Shown here piece after piece: positions 25,008 through 34,475 of a stretch of DNA of 64,000 bases. Where the stretch lies: the NCBI RefSeq assembly GCF_030499535.1, contig NZ_JASTLB010000001.1, positions 6,572,001 through 6,636,000 on the forward strand. The letters are read 5' to 3'. Source of the DNA: Streptomyces sp. TG1A-8 (lineage in GTDB: Bacteria; Actinomycetota; Actinomycetes; Streptomycetales; Streptomycetaceae). The notes below the pieces were generated by a model. That model saw only the letters and a program-made list of their open reading frames with translations, was not told where the DNA came from and made no database searches. Every line of letters begins with the position of its first letter. Within the stretch, counting starts at the first letter, position 1. The translations under genes were made by a program, and so were the position numbers.

Positions 25008-25199
25008 GACCGGCGGCGGCCGCCGCCACGAGGCGGTCGCCGTCCCCCCGCCGCCGACCACCGCTCCGGGGCGGGCGGTTCCGCCGCCCCGGCGGCCACG
25101 GGGCGGTCACCGGTGACACGGACGGGTCCGCCGCCGGGCGCGCCCACGGCACGGCGCCCGGCGCGGGACGTACGCCTGACGCCGTGCCGGGCGAACCGC

Positions 25200-26272
25200 T
25201 CAGGTGGGCCGGTGACCGCCGCCGGGGGCCTCGGGCAGCGCGAGGTGGGCGAGGTCATCCGGCGGGGGAGTGGTCACCGGCCACAGCGGAGCGGCGCTGC
25301 CGTCGGCGACCGCGGCCGGCGCGTCGGTGAGGTTCATGCGCTCGCGCAGCCGGCCGTAGAAATCCGTGGGACCGAGCCGGACCGCCCTGAGCGCGCGGGG
25401 GGCGGCGTACACGCCGATCCAGTCCCCGGGGCCCAGCACGCCGCGCAACTGGCCGTCGATGCTGACGGCGGCCTGACCCGAACGCTCCAGCACCCGCAGG
25501 GCGATCGGCTCGTCGGGGGCGGCCACGACCGACCGGTTGAACGCCATGTGCGGCGCGACCGGCGTGAACACCAGGCCCTGCGCGCGGGGCGAGACGACCG
25601 GGCCCCCGGCGGCGAAGCTGTACGCCGTCGAGCCGGTGGGCGTCGCCACCAGCAGCGCGTCGGCGGAGTAGGACGCGAGGAGCCGGCCGGCCAGGTAGAC
25701 GCCGACGGACACCTGCCGGTCCCTGGCCAGTTTCTCCACGACGACGTCGTTCAGCGCGATCACGTCCAGGGCGACGCCCCACTCGTCACCGACCTCGCAC
25801 TCCGCGCGGACCCGGGGCGGCGGCAGCAGCGGTCCGCGGCCGTACCGCAGCAGGGACTCCACGTCCGCGGGCACCTCCAGCCGGCAGGACGCCGCAGGGT
25901 GAGCAGCATCCGCCGCTCGACGGTGATCCGCTCCTCGCGCACGGCCTCCAGCGCCGCCCGCACCGCCGGCGCGGGCACTTCCGTCAGGAAGCCCACCTGC
26001 CCCAGGTCGACGCCCAGGACGAGGGCGTCGTTCTCGGCCGCCAGCCGCGCGCCGCGCAGGAAGGTGCCGTCACCGCCCAGGGTGACGACGAGGTCCGGGT
26101 CGCCCGCGGCGTCGACCTCCTCCCGGGCGCTGCGCCGCCCGCCCTCCCCCCACACGTCGATGTCGGCGCACCCTACGGCGTTCTCGGCGCACCACCCGCG
26201 TACGGTCCCGGCGGCGGCCACGGCCTCCGCCCGCCCGCCGTGCACGACCAGGCCGATACGGTCCACCGTCAC
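25200..26272 (-). pseudogene. NAD kinase, frameshifted
   Basis: The first part (GTG at 26272, MTVDRIGLVVHGGRAEAV) includes the ATP/NAD-kinase signature LVVTLGGDGTFLRG and LGVDLGQVGFLTEV. After RRMLLTLR the frame is lost near 25892-25894; the rest is read in another frame to 25200, including LNDVVVEKLARDRQVSV, ADALLVATPTGSTAYSFAAGGPVVSP and SIDGQL, all family motifs. Adding one G on the coding strand restores LTLRASCRLEVPADVESLL and a ~358-residue enzyme, the normal size. NAD kinase is essential, but Streptomyces carry more than one copy, so a real loss is possible; so is an assembly error. Confidence 0.8.
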
Positions 26273-26444
26273 ATCCGCCTCCGATCCGGCTCGCCCGGAC
26301 CGCCATCCTCACCTCCGTCCGGTCCCGCCCCCGCGCGCCACGCCGCGGCGGCGCCCCCCCGGGCCGCGGAGGGCCGAGCCGCCGGCACGGACCGCGGGCG
26401 TCGCACGGACCCCGGGCCGGGGCGGGCCCGGCCGGGCGCCGCCG

Positions 26445-27329
26445 TCAGGCCGCGGCCGACGAGGCCACGGCGGTCCGCGCCGCCCGTTCCACCAGGGCGA
26501 CGCCGTCCGTCATCGACGTGCTGCCGTCCGAGAGGACCGCGACGAGGTAGTGGTGGCCGTCGTTCCCGGTGATCCGGCCGACGCTGTTGACGTCCCATCG
26601 GCCGGTGGTGCTGCGCCGCAGCCAGCCGTTCTTCAGGGCCCACTCGGAACCCGCCGCCGAGACGCCCCAGGACTGGTCGGCGGCGACACGGCCCATCAGG
26701 GTGCGGACGCGGGTGCGGGACGCCCCGTCCAGCGCGGACGCGGCACCCGCCGCCCCTGCCCGGTCGGTACCGAACACCGCGCCCAGCAGCCGTATCTGGT
26801 CGCTCGCCGTCGTCCGGGTCAGCCCCCACTTCGCACCGGGGCCGCCGGTGGTGGACAGCAGGCCCAGCCGCTCGTTCGCCGCCGCCAGGCCGGGGGCGAG
26901 GCCGATGCGCCGCCACAGGGTGTTCGCCGCGGCGTTGTCGCTGTGCTCGATCATCGCCTCCGCCTGGGAGCGCTCCTGCGCGCTCAGGCCGCGCCCGGCG
27001 TCCTGCGCCCGCAGCAGCAGCGCGGCGAGGATGTCGACCTTGACGATGCTCGCCGTGTCGTAGGGGGCGTCGTCGCCGTACACCACCGGCGTGCGGCCCG
27101 CGCCGTCCAGGTCGAGCACCGCGGCCGTCACCCGGGCCTGCCCCGTCGCCCGCACCGACGCGGGGAAGCCCGAGGCGGCGCCCGGCGGGGACGGCGCCGC
27201 CGCGGCCGGTGCCGGGGCCAGGGCGCCGGCCGCGAGCAGGGACGCGACCGCGACGGCGAGCGGACCGCCGGCCGCACGCCTGCCGGGGACGGGCGGACGT
27301 GCCGGGAGACGGCGGATTCGGTACGGCAT
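26445..27329 (-). CDS. Secreted class A beta-lactamase-like serine hydrolase
   Basis: 294 residues from the ATG at 27329. A signal peptide (RRAAGGPLAVAVASLLAAGALAPAPAAAA) precedes a penicillin-binding/beta-lactamase fold: the SxxK tetrad in YDTASIVKVDIL, the SDN triplet in MIEHSDNAAANTLW and a KNGW in place of the usual KTG. The glutamate of the omega loop in true class A enzymes (ExxLN) is not evident, so deacylation of beta-lactams is doubtful. Similar streptomycete proteins are annotated simply as serine hydrolases. Located outside the cell or at the wall. Confidence 0.85.
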   Translation of the reverse strand: MPYRIRRLPARPPVPGRRAAGGPLAVAVASLLAAGALAPAPAAAAPSPPGAASGFPASVRATGQARVTAAVLDLDGAGRTPVVYGDDAPYDTASIVKVDILAALLLRAQDAGRGLSAQERSQAEAMIEHSDNAAANTLWRRIGLAPGLAAANERLGLLSTTGGPGAKWGLTRTTASDQIRLLGAVFGTDRAGAAGAASALDGASRTRVRTLMGRVAADQSWGVSAAGSEWALKNGWLRRSTTGRWDVNSVGRITGNDGHHYLVAVLSDGSTSMTDGVALVERAARTAVASSAAA

Positions 27330-27626
27330 GGCGGGGCCTCGGCAGCTCGGGGACACGGAGCTGCGAACCTAGACAAAGGGGCCGCCGGGTGAAGTGACCG
27401 CCGCCACCCCGGAGCCCTCTCCGGGCCGATTGTGAGCGAAGTGACAGCACGGAGGGTCACCGGCCCCCGCGCACGGTGACCGTCCCGGGCGGTGGCGGTC
27501 CCGCTCACCGGTTGCCGACCCGCCCCGTACCGGTTCCGGACCCCCTCCGCCCCGTCCGCATGTTCGGCACCGCGTCGGCCCGGGGGGAGGATGTGGGCAC
27601 GGAGCGACCGGTCGTGGGAGGCGTTC

Positions 27627-29078
27627 ATGAGTGCATCGGCGGAGCCGGGGGTGTCCGGCCTGGAAGTACGGTCCATCGACTACGTCCCCCTGGACGAGCG
27701 GCACGGCAAGCTGTGGCACCTGGGCCCGCTGTGGTTCATGTCCAACGCCCAGATCGCCACCCTGGCGGTGGGACTGATCGGCGTCACCGAGGGCGGCAAC
27801 CTCGTCTGGTCGCTGCTGGCCATCGTCGCCGGAACCGTGACCGGCACCTTCTTCATGGCCTTCCACTCGGCCCAGGGCCCCCAGCTCGGCCTGCCGCAGA
27901 TGATCCAGTCCCGGCCCCAGTTCGGCTACCTCGGCGCCCTCCTGGTGTGGCTGTTCGCCTACGTCCAGTACGCGGGCTTCAACGTCTTCAACAGCATCCT
28001 GGCCGCCGACGCCCTGCACCGCACGCTGCACGGTGGCGTCAAGCCGTGGGCGGCCGTGGTCACCGTGGCCGCGCTCGTCGTCGCGCTGGTGGGCTACGAC
28101 GTCATCCACAAGGCCGAGCGGTTCCTGACGTACGCCTTCCTGGTCGTCTTCGGGGTCTTCACCGTGGGCGTCCTGGTCACCCTGCACTACCCGGCGGGCT
28201 CCTTCGACCTCGGCGCCTTCCGGTGGACGCCGTTCCTCGCCCAGTTCGGCGTCGTCGCCGGCTACCAGATCAGCTGGGCCATCTACGTCTCGGACTACTC
28301 GCGGTACCTGCCGCCGGACGTGACGGTCCGCAGGACGTTCTACTGGACGTACTTCGGCTCCGCGCTCGGCGGCATCTGGCTGATGGTGCTCGGCGCGCTG
28401 CTGGCCGCGTGGGCGGGCGGGAACTTCGAGACGATCACGTCGATCGACGCGGCCGGCGACGAGGTCTTCGCCGGGTTCGGCGCGATCGTGCTGCTCTTCG
28501 CCTCCCTGGGCCTGGTGTCCGTCACCGCGCTGAACATGTACGGCGGTTCACTGACCCTCATCAGCGGCATCGACTCCTTCCGGCGGGTGCGGCCGGCACT
28601 GGGCGTGCGCCTGCTGACCCTCGGCCTGACCGCGGCGCTCTCCCTGGCCGGCGCGCTGGCCGCCACCTCCGACTTCCTGAAGGACTTCAACGACTTCCTG
28701 CTGCTGGTGCTCTACCTCTTCATCCCCTGGACCGCGGTGAACCTGATGGACTACTACGTGGTGCGCCGCGGGCACTACGCCGTCGCCGAGATCTTCGACC
28801 CGCACGGCGTCTACGGCCGCTGGGGGTGGCACGGCATCATCGCCTACCTGGGCGGCTTCGCCGTCATGATCCCGTTCTTCTCCGTCGGCACGCTGTACAC
28901 CGGCCCCGCCGCCAAGGCGCTCGGCGGGGCCGACATCTCGCTGTTCGTCGGCCTGCCGGTCTCCGCGCTGCTGTACTGGTGCCTGACCCGCTCGGTCGAC
29001 GTGGCGGCCGAGACCCGGCTGGCCGAAGCCGGGGCGGCGGCCCTGGAGCGGGCGGCGCACGAGCACCGCGAGCCCTGA
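27627..29078 (+). CDS. NCS1-family purine/cytosine permease-like transporter
   Basis: 483 residues with about 12 predicted membrane helices. The N-terminal segment VRSIDYVPLDERHGKLWHLGPLWFMSNAQIATLAVG and the GPQLGLPQMIQSRPQFGYLG loop are hallmarks of NCS1 transporters (purines, cytosine, allantoin, hydantoins), and later AGYQISWAIYVSDYSRYLP and FLKDFNDFLLLVLYLFIPWTAVNLMDYYVVRRGHY fit the family. The exact substrate cannot be assigned. The ATG at 27627 has GGGAGG in front; longer in-frame starts have not. No catabolic genes adjoin it. Confidence 0.9.
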   Translation: MSASAEPGVSGLEVRSIDYVPLDERHGKLWHLGPLWFMSNAQIATLAVGLIGVTEGGNLVWSLLAIVAGTVTGTFFMAFHSAQGPQLGLPQMIQSRPQFGYLGALLVWLFAYVQYAGFNVFNSILAADALHRTLHGGVKPWAAVVTVAALVVALVGYDVIHKAERFLTYAFLVVFGVFTVGVLVTLHYPAGSFDLGAFRWTPFLAQFGVVAGYQISWAIYVSDYSRYLPPDVTVRRTFYWTYFGSALGGIWLMVLGALLAAWAGGNFETITSIDAAGDEVFAGFGAIVLLFASLGLVSVTALNMYGGSLTLISGIDSFRRVRPALGVRLLTLGLTAALSLAGALAATSDFLKDFNDFLLLVLYLFIPWTAVNLMDYYVVRRGHYAVAEIFDPHGVYGRWGWHGIIAYLGGFAVMIPFFSVGTLYTGPAAKALGGADISLFVGLPVSALLYWCLTRSVDVAAETRLAEAGAAALERAAHEHREP

Positions 29079-29104
29079 TCCGGCCGGCCGGGTCCCGGCC
29101 CGGT

Positions 29105-29881
29105 TCAGCGGGCGGTGGCGAAGTCCTGGGTCCAGTAGCTGTCGGGCTGGGCGAGGCCGACGCCGATCTCCTTGAACGAGCAGTTGAGGATGTTGGCCCG
29201 GTGCCCGGGGCTGTTCATCCAGCCCGTCATGACCTCCTCGGCGGTGGCGTAGCCGTAGGCGATGTTCTCGCCGTAGGCGCTCCAGGCGTAACCACCGTTC
29301 GTGATGCGGTCGCCGGGGGAGGAGCCGTCGGACCCGGTGTGCGACATGTTCCGGTGGCTCGCCATGTCCTGGCTGTGCGCCTGCGCCACCTTGGTCAGGG
29401 TCGCGTTCAGGGTCAGGGCGGAACAGCCGGCCTTGCTGCGCTCGGCGTTGACCAGTTCCACGATGCGGGCGGTGACACCGGACGCCGTGGCCGTGGCCGT
29501 GGCCTTCGGGGTGCTCGACGCGGCGGGGGCCGTGGTCCTGGGGGCCGTGGAGACGGGGGCCGTGGTCCTGGGGGCGGCGGGGGAGGCGGTGGCCCCCGGC
29601 TTCGTCCCCGGCTCGGTGGTCCGCCGTTCGGTGGGCGGGGCGACCGGAGCCGTCGACGCCGTCGGCGCGGGTTCGCCGGACCGGCCGCGGTGCCAGGGGC
29701 GGTCGCCGTCGTACCGCACCGCGGCGCCGGCGTACGCCTCGGTGTGGGTGCGGGTGTCTGCGCCCCCGCCGCCCGGCCAGTCACCACAGGCCATGGCGAC
29801 GGACGGTACGCCGACGGTGGCCAGCGCGGCAGCGGATATGACCATCCGCCGGTAATACTGCTTCTTGCGGTGCTTTCCCAT
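29105..29881 (-). CDS. Secreted CAP/SCP domain protein
   Basis: 258 residues. The basic start GKHRKKQYYRRMVISAAALATVGVPSVAMA is a signal peptide. A proline/threonine/alanine-rich linker (~residues 40-125) separates it from a C-terminal CAP domain (ARIVELVNAERSKAGCSALTLNATLTKVAQAHSQDMA; YGENIAYG; MNSPGHRANILNCSFKEIGVG; YWTQDFATA). The wall-targeted function of bacterial CAP proteins is unknown. ATG at 29881 is preferred to GTG 29893 because GGTGAGG lies just before it. It converges on the NCS1 permease with 26 bp between stops. Confidence 0.88.
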   Translation of the reverse strand: MGKHRKKQYYRRMVISAAALATVGVPSVAMACGDWPGGGGADTRTHTEAYAGAAVRYDGDRPWHRGRSGEPAPTASTAPVAPPTERRTTEPGTKPGATASPAAPRTTAPVSTAPRTTAPAASSTPKATATATASGVTARIVELVNAERSKAGCSALTLNATLTKVAQAHSQDMASHRNMSHTGSDGSSPGDRITNGGYAWSAYGENIAYGYATAEEVMTGWMNSPGHRANILNCSFKEIGVGLAQPDSYWTQDFATAR

Positions 29882-30330
29882 GCGTGACCTCACCGACTCC
29901 GTTCCTGAGCTGCGGAAACGTCTTGGGGGTCGTCATTGTGAGGACGGTTTCACAGAGCGCGCAAAGCCCCCCTCGTACTACCACGCCTCGTAGCCCGCCG
30001 CGACCCTTGCCAAGGGCGGGGGAGCGTGCTGCGACGCCGGGCGCGACGTGCGCGCGAGGCCGACGCCCCGTCAGGGGCGCGGTGGGCAGGGACGATCGGA
30101 CGGGCCCGGCGAGTGGGCGGCGAGCCGGGCGGCCCGGTACCGCCGCCCGTCGCACCAAGCCGGACAAATCCCTTATGTCGGCGGGGCGGTGTCTACTATC
30201 CGGCCCGCCCACCCCGAGGAGAGGGGGTGAGGGATGTCACGGAACCTGGACGGGCACCGCGCGGTCCTCACTCTCCTTGTCCGGAACCGGAACACCGGTG
30301 GAACGCGGCGGGAGCGGTCCGCGGGGAGCC
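29882..30330. other. 450-bp intergenic region between CAP gene and decayed regulator
   Basis: Holds the divergent upstream regions of the CAP gene and the DauR-like pseudogene. I looked for a ydaO-type (c-di-AMP) riboswitch, common before wall-hydrolase genes in Streptomyces, and saw no convincing match. A TACTAT sequence near 30193 could be a -10 element for the rightward gene. Otherwise nothing supported. Confidence 0.4.
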
Positions 30331-30958
30331 ATGGACGACGAGCACCTCATCGGCGAGGCCGAGCGGATCGCCGTCGCGCCGGGCCGGATGTTCCCCGGCC
30401 CGTGCGAGGTGGTGCTGCGCGACCCGCGGCACGCGATACGGGTGATCGGGAGCAACGTCCCGGGCCGTCGGCCCGGAGACCCCGCCACGGAGCCGGGCCT
30501 GGCCCGGCCCGCCGACCCGCAGCGCCCCGGCGTCCTCCAGAACCGCCCGAACCGCCTCTCGGACGGCCGCCCGGCCAAGAGCACCTCCATCGGCATCAGG
30601 AACGCCGCGGGGGAGTGCGTCGCGGCCCCCTGTCCCCACCTCGACGTCTCCGTCCCGTCGCCCGTGCCCCTCGCGCTGTCCCGCCTCGTGGCCACGGACA
30701 CCGGCCCCCACGACCGGCTGCCGGAGCCGCCGCGGGAGCGCGCCGCGCGCGGGCTGCGCCACGCGGTCGGGGCACTGTCCGCCCAGCGCGCCGCCACACC
30801 CCGGTCGCTGAGCCGGGAGGACAAGAAGGCCCTGGTGCGGCGACTGCACCGGGACGGCCACTTTCGGCACCCGCGACGCCGCGCGGACCGTCGCGGACCT
30901 GCGCGGTGTGTTCCGGGCCGCCGTCCACGACCACGCCGGGCCGCAGCACCGCACCTGA
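30331..30958 (+). pseudogene. DauR/YheO-like PAS-HTH regulator, frameshifted and diverged
   Basis: Starts ATG at 30331. Recognisable pieces: PGPCEVVLRDPRHAIRVIGSNVPGRRPGDPATEPGL and STSIGIRNAAGECVAA from a YheO-type PAS domain, then LSREDKKALVRRLHRDGHF leading into the DauR-type HTH. At about 30862 an extra T shifts the frame; in the shifted frame GTRDAARTVADLRGVFRAAVHDH continues and ends TGA at 30956-30958. The helix-turn-helix itself has diverged (family form LGVSRATVYNYL), so the gene appears dead rather than merely mis-sequenced. Members of this family often control a neighbouring ammonia-lyase, and the next gene is the remnant of one. Confidence 0.65.
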
Positions 30959-31017
30959 CCGCCGCCAAGGGGCCGGTCCTCCACCGTCCCGCCTCCCTCC
31001 CCTCCCAAGGACACGTC

Positions 31018-31368
31018 ATGGCCGCCGCCCCGCCCGTCTCCCGCGCCGACGTCCGCGACGCCGCCGCACGCCTCGACGGGATCGCCCACCGCACCCCCGT
31101 CCTCACCCTCTGCACGCTCAACGCCCGGGTCGGCGCCGAGGTGTTCGTCAAGTGCGAGAACTTCCAGCGCGTCGGCGCCTTCAAGTTCCGGGGCGCCTAC
31201 AACGCCGTCGCGCAGCGCGCCCCCGGGCAGCTGGCCCGGGGCGTCGCCGCCTACTCCTCCGGCAACCACGCCCAGGCCACCACCCTGGCCGCCCGTGAAC
31301 TGGGCACCACGGCCGTGGTGCTGATGCCCGAGGACGCCCCGCGCTCGAAACGGGAGGCGACCGCCGGA
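31018..31368 (+). pseudogene. PLP-dependent threonine/hydroxyaspartate ammonia-lyase, C-terminally truncated
   Basis: 117 residues match the N-terminal third of the serine/threonine dehydratase family: RTPVLTLCTLNARVGAEVFVKCENFQRVGAFKFRGAYNA includes the PLP-binding lysine, and VAAYSSGNHAQATTLAARELGTTAVVLMPEDAPRSKREAT follows. Similarity then stops abruptly and random in-frame sequence runs on to 32013 through the opposite-strand anti-sigma-like gene. About 200 residues, including the PLP phosphate-binding glycine loop and regulatory part, are lost. Together with the broken regulator just upstream this marks a deleted amino-acid-degradation module. Confidence 0.75.
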
Positions 31369-31422
31369 CCCCGCGGTCCGCGGGCCACCGCCCCCCGCCG
31401 CAGGGGTGGGCGCCGCCGCGGC

Positions 31423-31848
31423 TCAGGCCGGGCCCAGCTCGGCCCACCGGGTCACCCCGCCGGGATGGATGCGTATGCCGTACCGGTTCGCCAGGGCGCG
31501 GACGATCCCCTCGCCCCTGCCGTGCTCGTCCAGGTCGGTCCCCGTGCGAACCCCGCCCGCCGGGCGCGCGGGGCCGCCGTCGGTGACCTCCACGCGCAGG
31601 GTGCCGGGACCGCCGTGGCGGACCCACGACAGACGCAGCACCACCGGGGGCAGGGCGTGCGCGATCGCGTTGGTGAGCAGCTCCGACACCACCAGCAGCG
31701 CGTCCTCGACGAGGTGCGGGCACACCCTCCACTCGGCCAGCACGGCGTCCGCCCGCCGCCGTACGACCGGGACGGCTCCGGCGACGGGGGGCGTCGGACA
31801 GACGTGTTCGTGGGCCTCCCGAAGCAGCGTGCTGAGCTGTACCGCCAT
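31423..31848 (-). CDS. Anti-sigma regulatory factor-like ATP-binding protein (HATPase_c_2)
   Basis: 141 residues forming a single GHKL ATPase fold: N-box ELLTNAIAHALPPVVLRLSW, G1-like VTDGGPA and G2-like EHGRGEGIVRALANRYG. This is the RsbW/SpoIIAB-like family that either binds sigma factors and phosphorylates STAS proteins or, as a free ATPase, has no known partner; Streptomyces genomes have dozens. No sigma or STAS gene is directly adjacent; two orphan STAS proteins lie at 8.5 and 12.7 kb. Confidence 0.88.
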   Translation of the reverse strand: MAVQLSTLLREAHEHVCPTPPVAGAVPVVRRRADAVLAEWRVCPHLVEDALLVVSELLTNAIAHALPPVVLRLSWVRHGGPGTLRVEVTDGGPARPAGGVRTGTDLDEHGRGEGIVRALANRYGIRIHPGGVTRWAELGPA

Positions 31849-31935
31849 CGTGTCTCCAGGAAGTGGTCGCTGCGGCCCGGGGCCGGACCTCGCAGCAACT
31901 TAGGGAGCCGGGCCGGGCCGGTCAATGAACAGAGG

Positions 31936-31948
31936 TCGGCATTACCGA
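31936..31948. promoter_or_regulatory. Possible GylR (IclR-type) operator
   Basis: TCGGCATTACCGA is a short dyad (TCGG/CCGA, 5-nt centre) in the 177-bp divergent region, ~80 bp before the GylR-like start. IclR-type regulators use such AT-centred dyads; the assignment rests on position and shape only. Confidence 0.35.
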
Positions 31949-32025
31949 ACGATTGCCACCATCTCCTCCCGAACCGGTCATCCGCCCGCGGAGCGGAGCC
32001 CGCCCGGGGGTAATAAGCTCGCTTC

Positions 32026-32793
32026 ATGGCCGGCTCCGTCCAGTCGATCGAACGAGCGGCGGCGATCCTGCGCCTGCTCGCCGCCGGACAGCGCCGACTC
32101 GGACTCGGCGAGGTGGCGGCCTCGCTCGGGCTGGCGAAGGGAACCGCCCACGGCATCCTGCGCACGCTCCAGTACGTGGACTTCGTGGAGCAGGACGCGG
32201 CGACCGGGAAGTACCAGCTCGGAGCCGCCCTGCTGCACCTCGGCACCAGTTACCTCGACGTCAACGAGCTGCGCTCGCGCTCCGTCAACTGGGCCGACGC
32301 CCTGGCCGCCCGCAGCGGGGAGGCGGTGCGCCTGGGCACTCCGCTGGAGGGCAGGGTCCTCGTCGTCCACCACGTGTTCCGGCCGGACGACACCCTCCAG
32401 ACCCTGGACGTCGGATCCCTGCTCCCGCTGCACGCCTCCTCGCTGGGCAAGGTCCTGCTGGCCTACGGGACCGCGCCCCTGCGGCCGGCCCTCGAAGCGG
32501 GTCTGGAGGCGTACACCCGGCACACCCTGATCACCGCCGAGCAGCTCGCCCGGGCGCTCGCCGAGGTCCGGGAGCTCGGCTGGGCCGCCGAGATCCAGGA
32601 GATGAGCATGGGCGAGGCCGGGATCGCCGCGCCGATCCGCGCGCACGGCGGTCTCGTCGTCGGCGCCATCGGACTGTCCGGCCCGGTCGAACGGATCTGC
32701 GACGGCCACGGCCGCCCCCGACCGAACCTGGCCACCCTGCTCCGCGAGGCCGCCCGGGCGATCTCCAAAGACCTGGGCGCCGCGCGCTGGTAG
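32026..32793 (+). CDS. gylR: IclR-family regulator, GylR-like
   Basis: 255 residues: an N-terminal winged helix ([53 protein letters not shown]) and a C-terminal IclR effector domain ([48 protein letters not shown]). Size, first residues and its place directly upstream of glpK match GylR, the repressor of the S. coelicolor glycerol operon, which responds to glycerol-3-phosphate. Here the glycerol facilitator gene that normally separates gylR and glpK is absent. The name is given by similarity and context. Confidence 0.82.
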   Translation: MAGSVQSIERAAAILRLLAAGQRRLGLGEVAASLGLAKGTAHGILRTLQYVDFVEQDAATGKYQLGAALLHLGTSYLDVNELRSRSVNWADALAARSGEAVRLGTPLEGRVLVVHHVFRPDDTLQTLDVGSLLPLHASSLGKVLLAYGTAPLRPALEAGLEAYTRHTLITAEQLARALAEVRELGWAAEIQEMSMGEAGIAAPIRAHGGLVVGAIGLSGPVERICDGHGRPRPNLATLLREAARAISKDLGAARW

Positions 32794-32837
32794 CCCCGGC
32801 CCGGCTCTCCCCGACCCCCCGGAAGGCGGACCCGATC

Positions 32838-34352
32838 ATGGTGGAACGCTATGTGATGTCCATCGACCAGGGCACCAACTCCACCCGATGCATCCTGTTC
32901 GACCACGGCGGGCGGCTGGTGTCCGTCGCCCAGCGGGAGCACCGGCAGTACTTCCCGCGGCCCGGACGGGTCGAGCACGACGCCGTCGAGATCTGGCACA
33001 ACCTGCGGCGCGTCGTGCCCGAGGCACTGTCCGGCGCGGGGGCCGGCGCCGAACAGGTCGCCGCCGTCGGCCTGGCCAACCAGCGGGAGACGACGGTGCT
33101 CTGGGACCGGCGCACGGGCGCCCCGCTGGGCCCGGCGCTCGTCTGGCAGGACACCCGCACGGCGCCGCTCGTCGAAGCCCTCCGACAGCGGCCCGGGGAG
33201 GAGTTCTTCCTCGACCGGTGCGGCCTGCCGCCCTCCACGTACTTCTCGGCGCTGCGGATCCGCTGGCTGTTCGACCACGTCAAGGGCCTGGAGCGGCGCG
33301 CGAAGGACGGCGATGTGCTGTTCGGCACGATGGAGACCTGGCTGATCTGGAACCTCACCGGCGGCCCCGACGGCGGCCTGCACGTCACCGACGCCACCAA
33401 CGCCAGCCGCACCATGCTGATGAACATCCACACCCTCGCCTGGGACGACGAGCTCCTGGCGTGCTTCGGCGTCCCCCGGCCGATGCTGCCGGAGATCAGG
33501 TCGTCCGCCGAGACCTACGGCACCGCCCGCGCGCTGCTGCCCGGCGTGCGCATCACGGCCGCCCTCGGCGACCAGCAGGCCGCCCTGTTCGGCCAGACCT
33601 GCTTCTCCCCGGGCGACGCGAAGTGCACCTACGGAACGGGCAGCTTCCTGCTGCTCAACACGGGGAACGACGTCGTACGGTCCCGGCACGGACTGCTCAC
33701 GACCGTCGCCTACCGGATCGGGGACCAGCGGCCGGTCTACGCCCTGGAGGGCTCGATCGCCGTCACCGGCTCACTGGTGCAGTGGTTCCGCGACCGCCTG
33801 GGGCTGATCAGCAGCGCGCCCGAGATCGAGACCCTCGCGCGGACGGTCGACGACAACGGCGGCTGCTACATCGTCCCCGCCTTCTCCGGACTGTTCGCAC
33901 CCCGCTGGCGCAGCGACGCGCGCGGCGTCGTCGTGGGCCTCACCTCCTACATCACCAGCGGGCACCTGGCCCGGGCCGTCCTGGAGGCCACCGGCTGGCA
34001 GACGCGCGAGGTCGTCGACGCCATGAACGCCGACTTCCCGGTGCCGCTCGGGAGCCTGAAGGTGGACGGCGGCATGACGTCGGACAACCTGCTCATGCAG
34101 TTCGTGGCCGACGTCCTCGACGTGCCCGTGGTGCGGCCCATGGTCGCCGAGACCGTCTCCCTCGGCGCCGCCTACGCCGCCGGGCTCGCCGCCGGCTACT
34201 GGCCGGACCTGGAGGTCCTGCGCCGCAACTGGCACCGGGCCGCCCAGTGGCTGCCCGCCATGGACCCCGGCCACCGGCAGGCGGAGTACGACAACTGGCA
34301 GCGCGCCGTCGAACGCTCCCTGGGCTGGATCAGACCGTCCTCGCCCCCTTGA
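32838..34352 (+). CDS. glpK: Glycerol kinase
   Basis: 504 residues, full length. ATP/substrate motifs: [15 protein letters not shown] at the N-terminus, [66 protein letters not shown] and [26 protein letters not shown]. Phosphorylates glycerol to glycerol-3-phosphate in the cytoplasm. It follows gylR by 44 bp. Neither glpF nor glpD follows, unlike the canonical operon, so this may be a second glycerol kinase copy. The last codons and the stop lie in an 18-bp tandem repeat. Confidence 0.95.
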   Translation: MVERYVMSIDQGTNSTRCILFDHGGRLVSVAQREHRQYFPRPGRVEHDAVEIWHNLRRVVPEALSGAGAGAEQVAAVGLANQRETTVLWDRRTGAPLGPALVWQDTRTAPLVEALRQRPGEEFFLDRCGLPPSTYFSALRIRWLFDHVKGLERRAKDGDVLFGTMETWLIWNLTGGPDGGLHVTDATNASRTMLMNIHTLAWDDELLACFGVPRPMLPEIRSSAETYGTARALLPGVRITAALGDQQAALFGQTCFSPGDAKCTYGTGSFLLLNTGNDVVRSRHGLLTTVAYRIGDQRPVYALEGSIAVTGSLVQWFRDRLGLISSAPEIETLARTVDDNGGCYIVPAFSGLFAPRWRSDARGVVVGLTSYITSGHLARAVLEATGWQTREVVDAMNADFPVPLGSLKVDGGMTSDNLLMQFVADVLDVPVVRPMVAETVSLGAAYAAGLAAGYWPDLEVLRRNWHRAAQWLPAMDPGHRQAEYDNWQRAVERSLGWIRPSSPP

Positions 34353-34386
34353 CCGTCCTCGCCCCCCTGACCGTCCTCGCCCCCTT
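34333..34386. repeat. Three 18-bp tandem repeats across the glpK stop codon
   Basis: Units at 34333-34350, 34351-34368 and 34369-34386 of the form GACCGTCCTCGCCCCCTT, the second with one change. The glpK TGA spans the first junction; the unit is six codons long, so every unit boundary repeats the TGA in the same frame. Probably slippage. Confidence 0.85.
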
Positions 34387-34475
34387 GACCGGGCCGGGCT
34401 GCCGCCCCGCGCCCCGCACACCGGGCCGCGGACCCCCCGGCAGGCTGCCCCGCCCCGCCCCGTACGCTGCTGCCC

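Noticed and set aside
29882..30330. c-di-AMP (ydaO) riboswitch before the CAP gene
   Set aside because: Expected from similar loci, but I could not find the conserved core in this stretch.
29884..32013. 709-codon frame spanning the decayed regulator and ammonia-lyase
   Set aside because: It joins two unrelated broken genes and then runs through the opposite strand of the anti-sigma-like gene; not a single protein.
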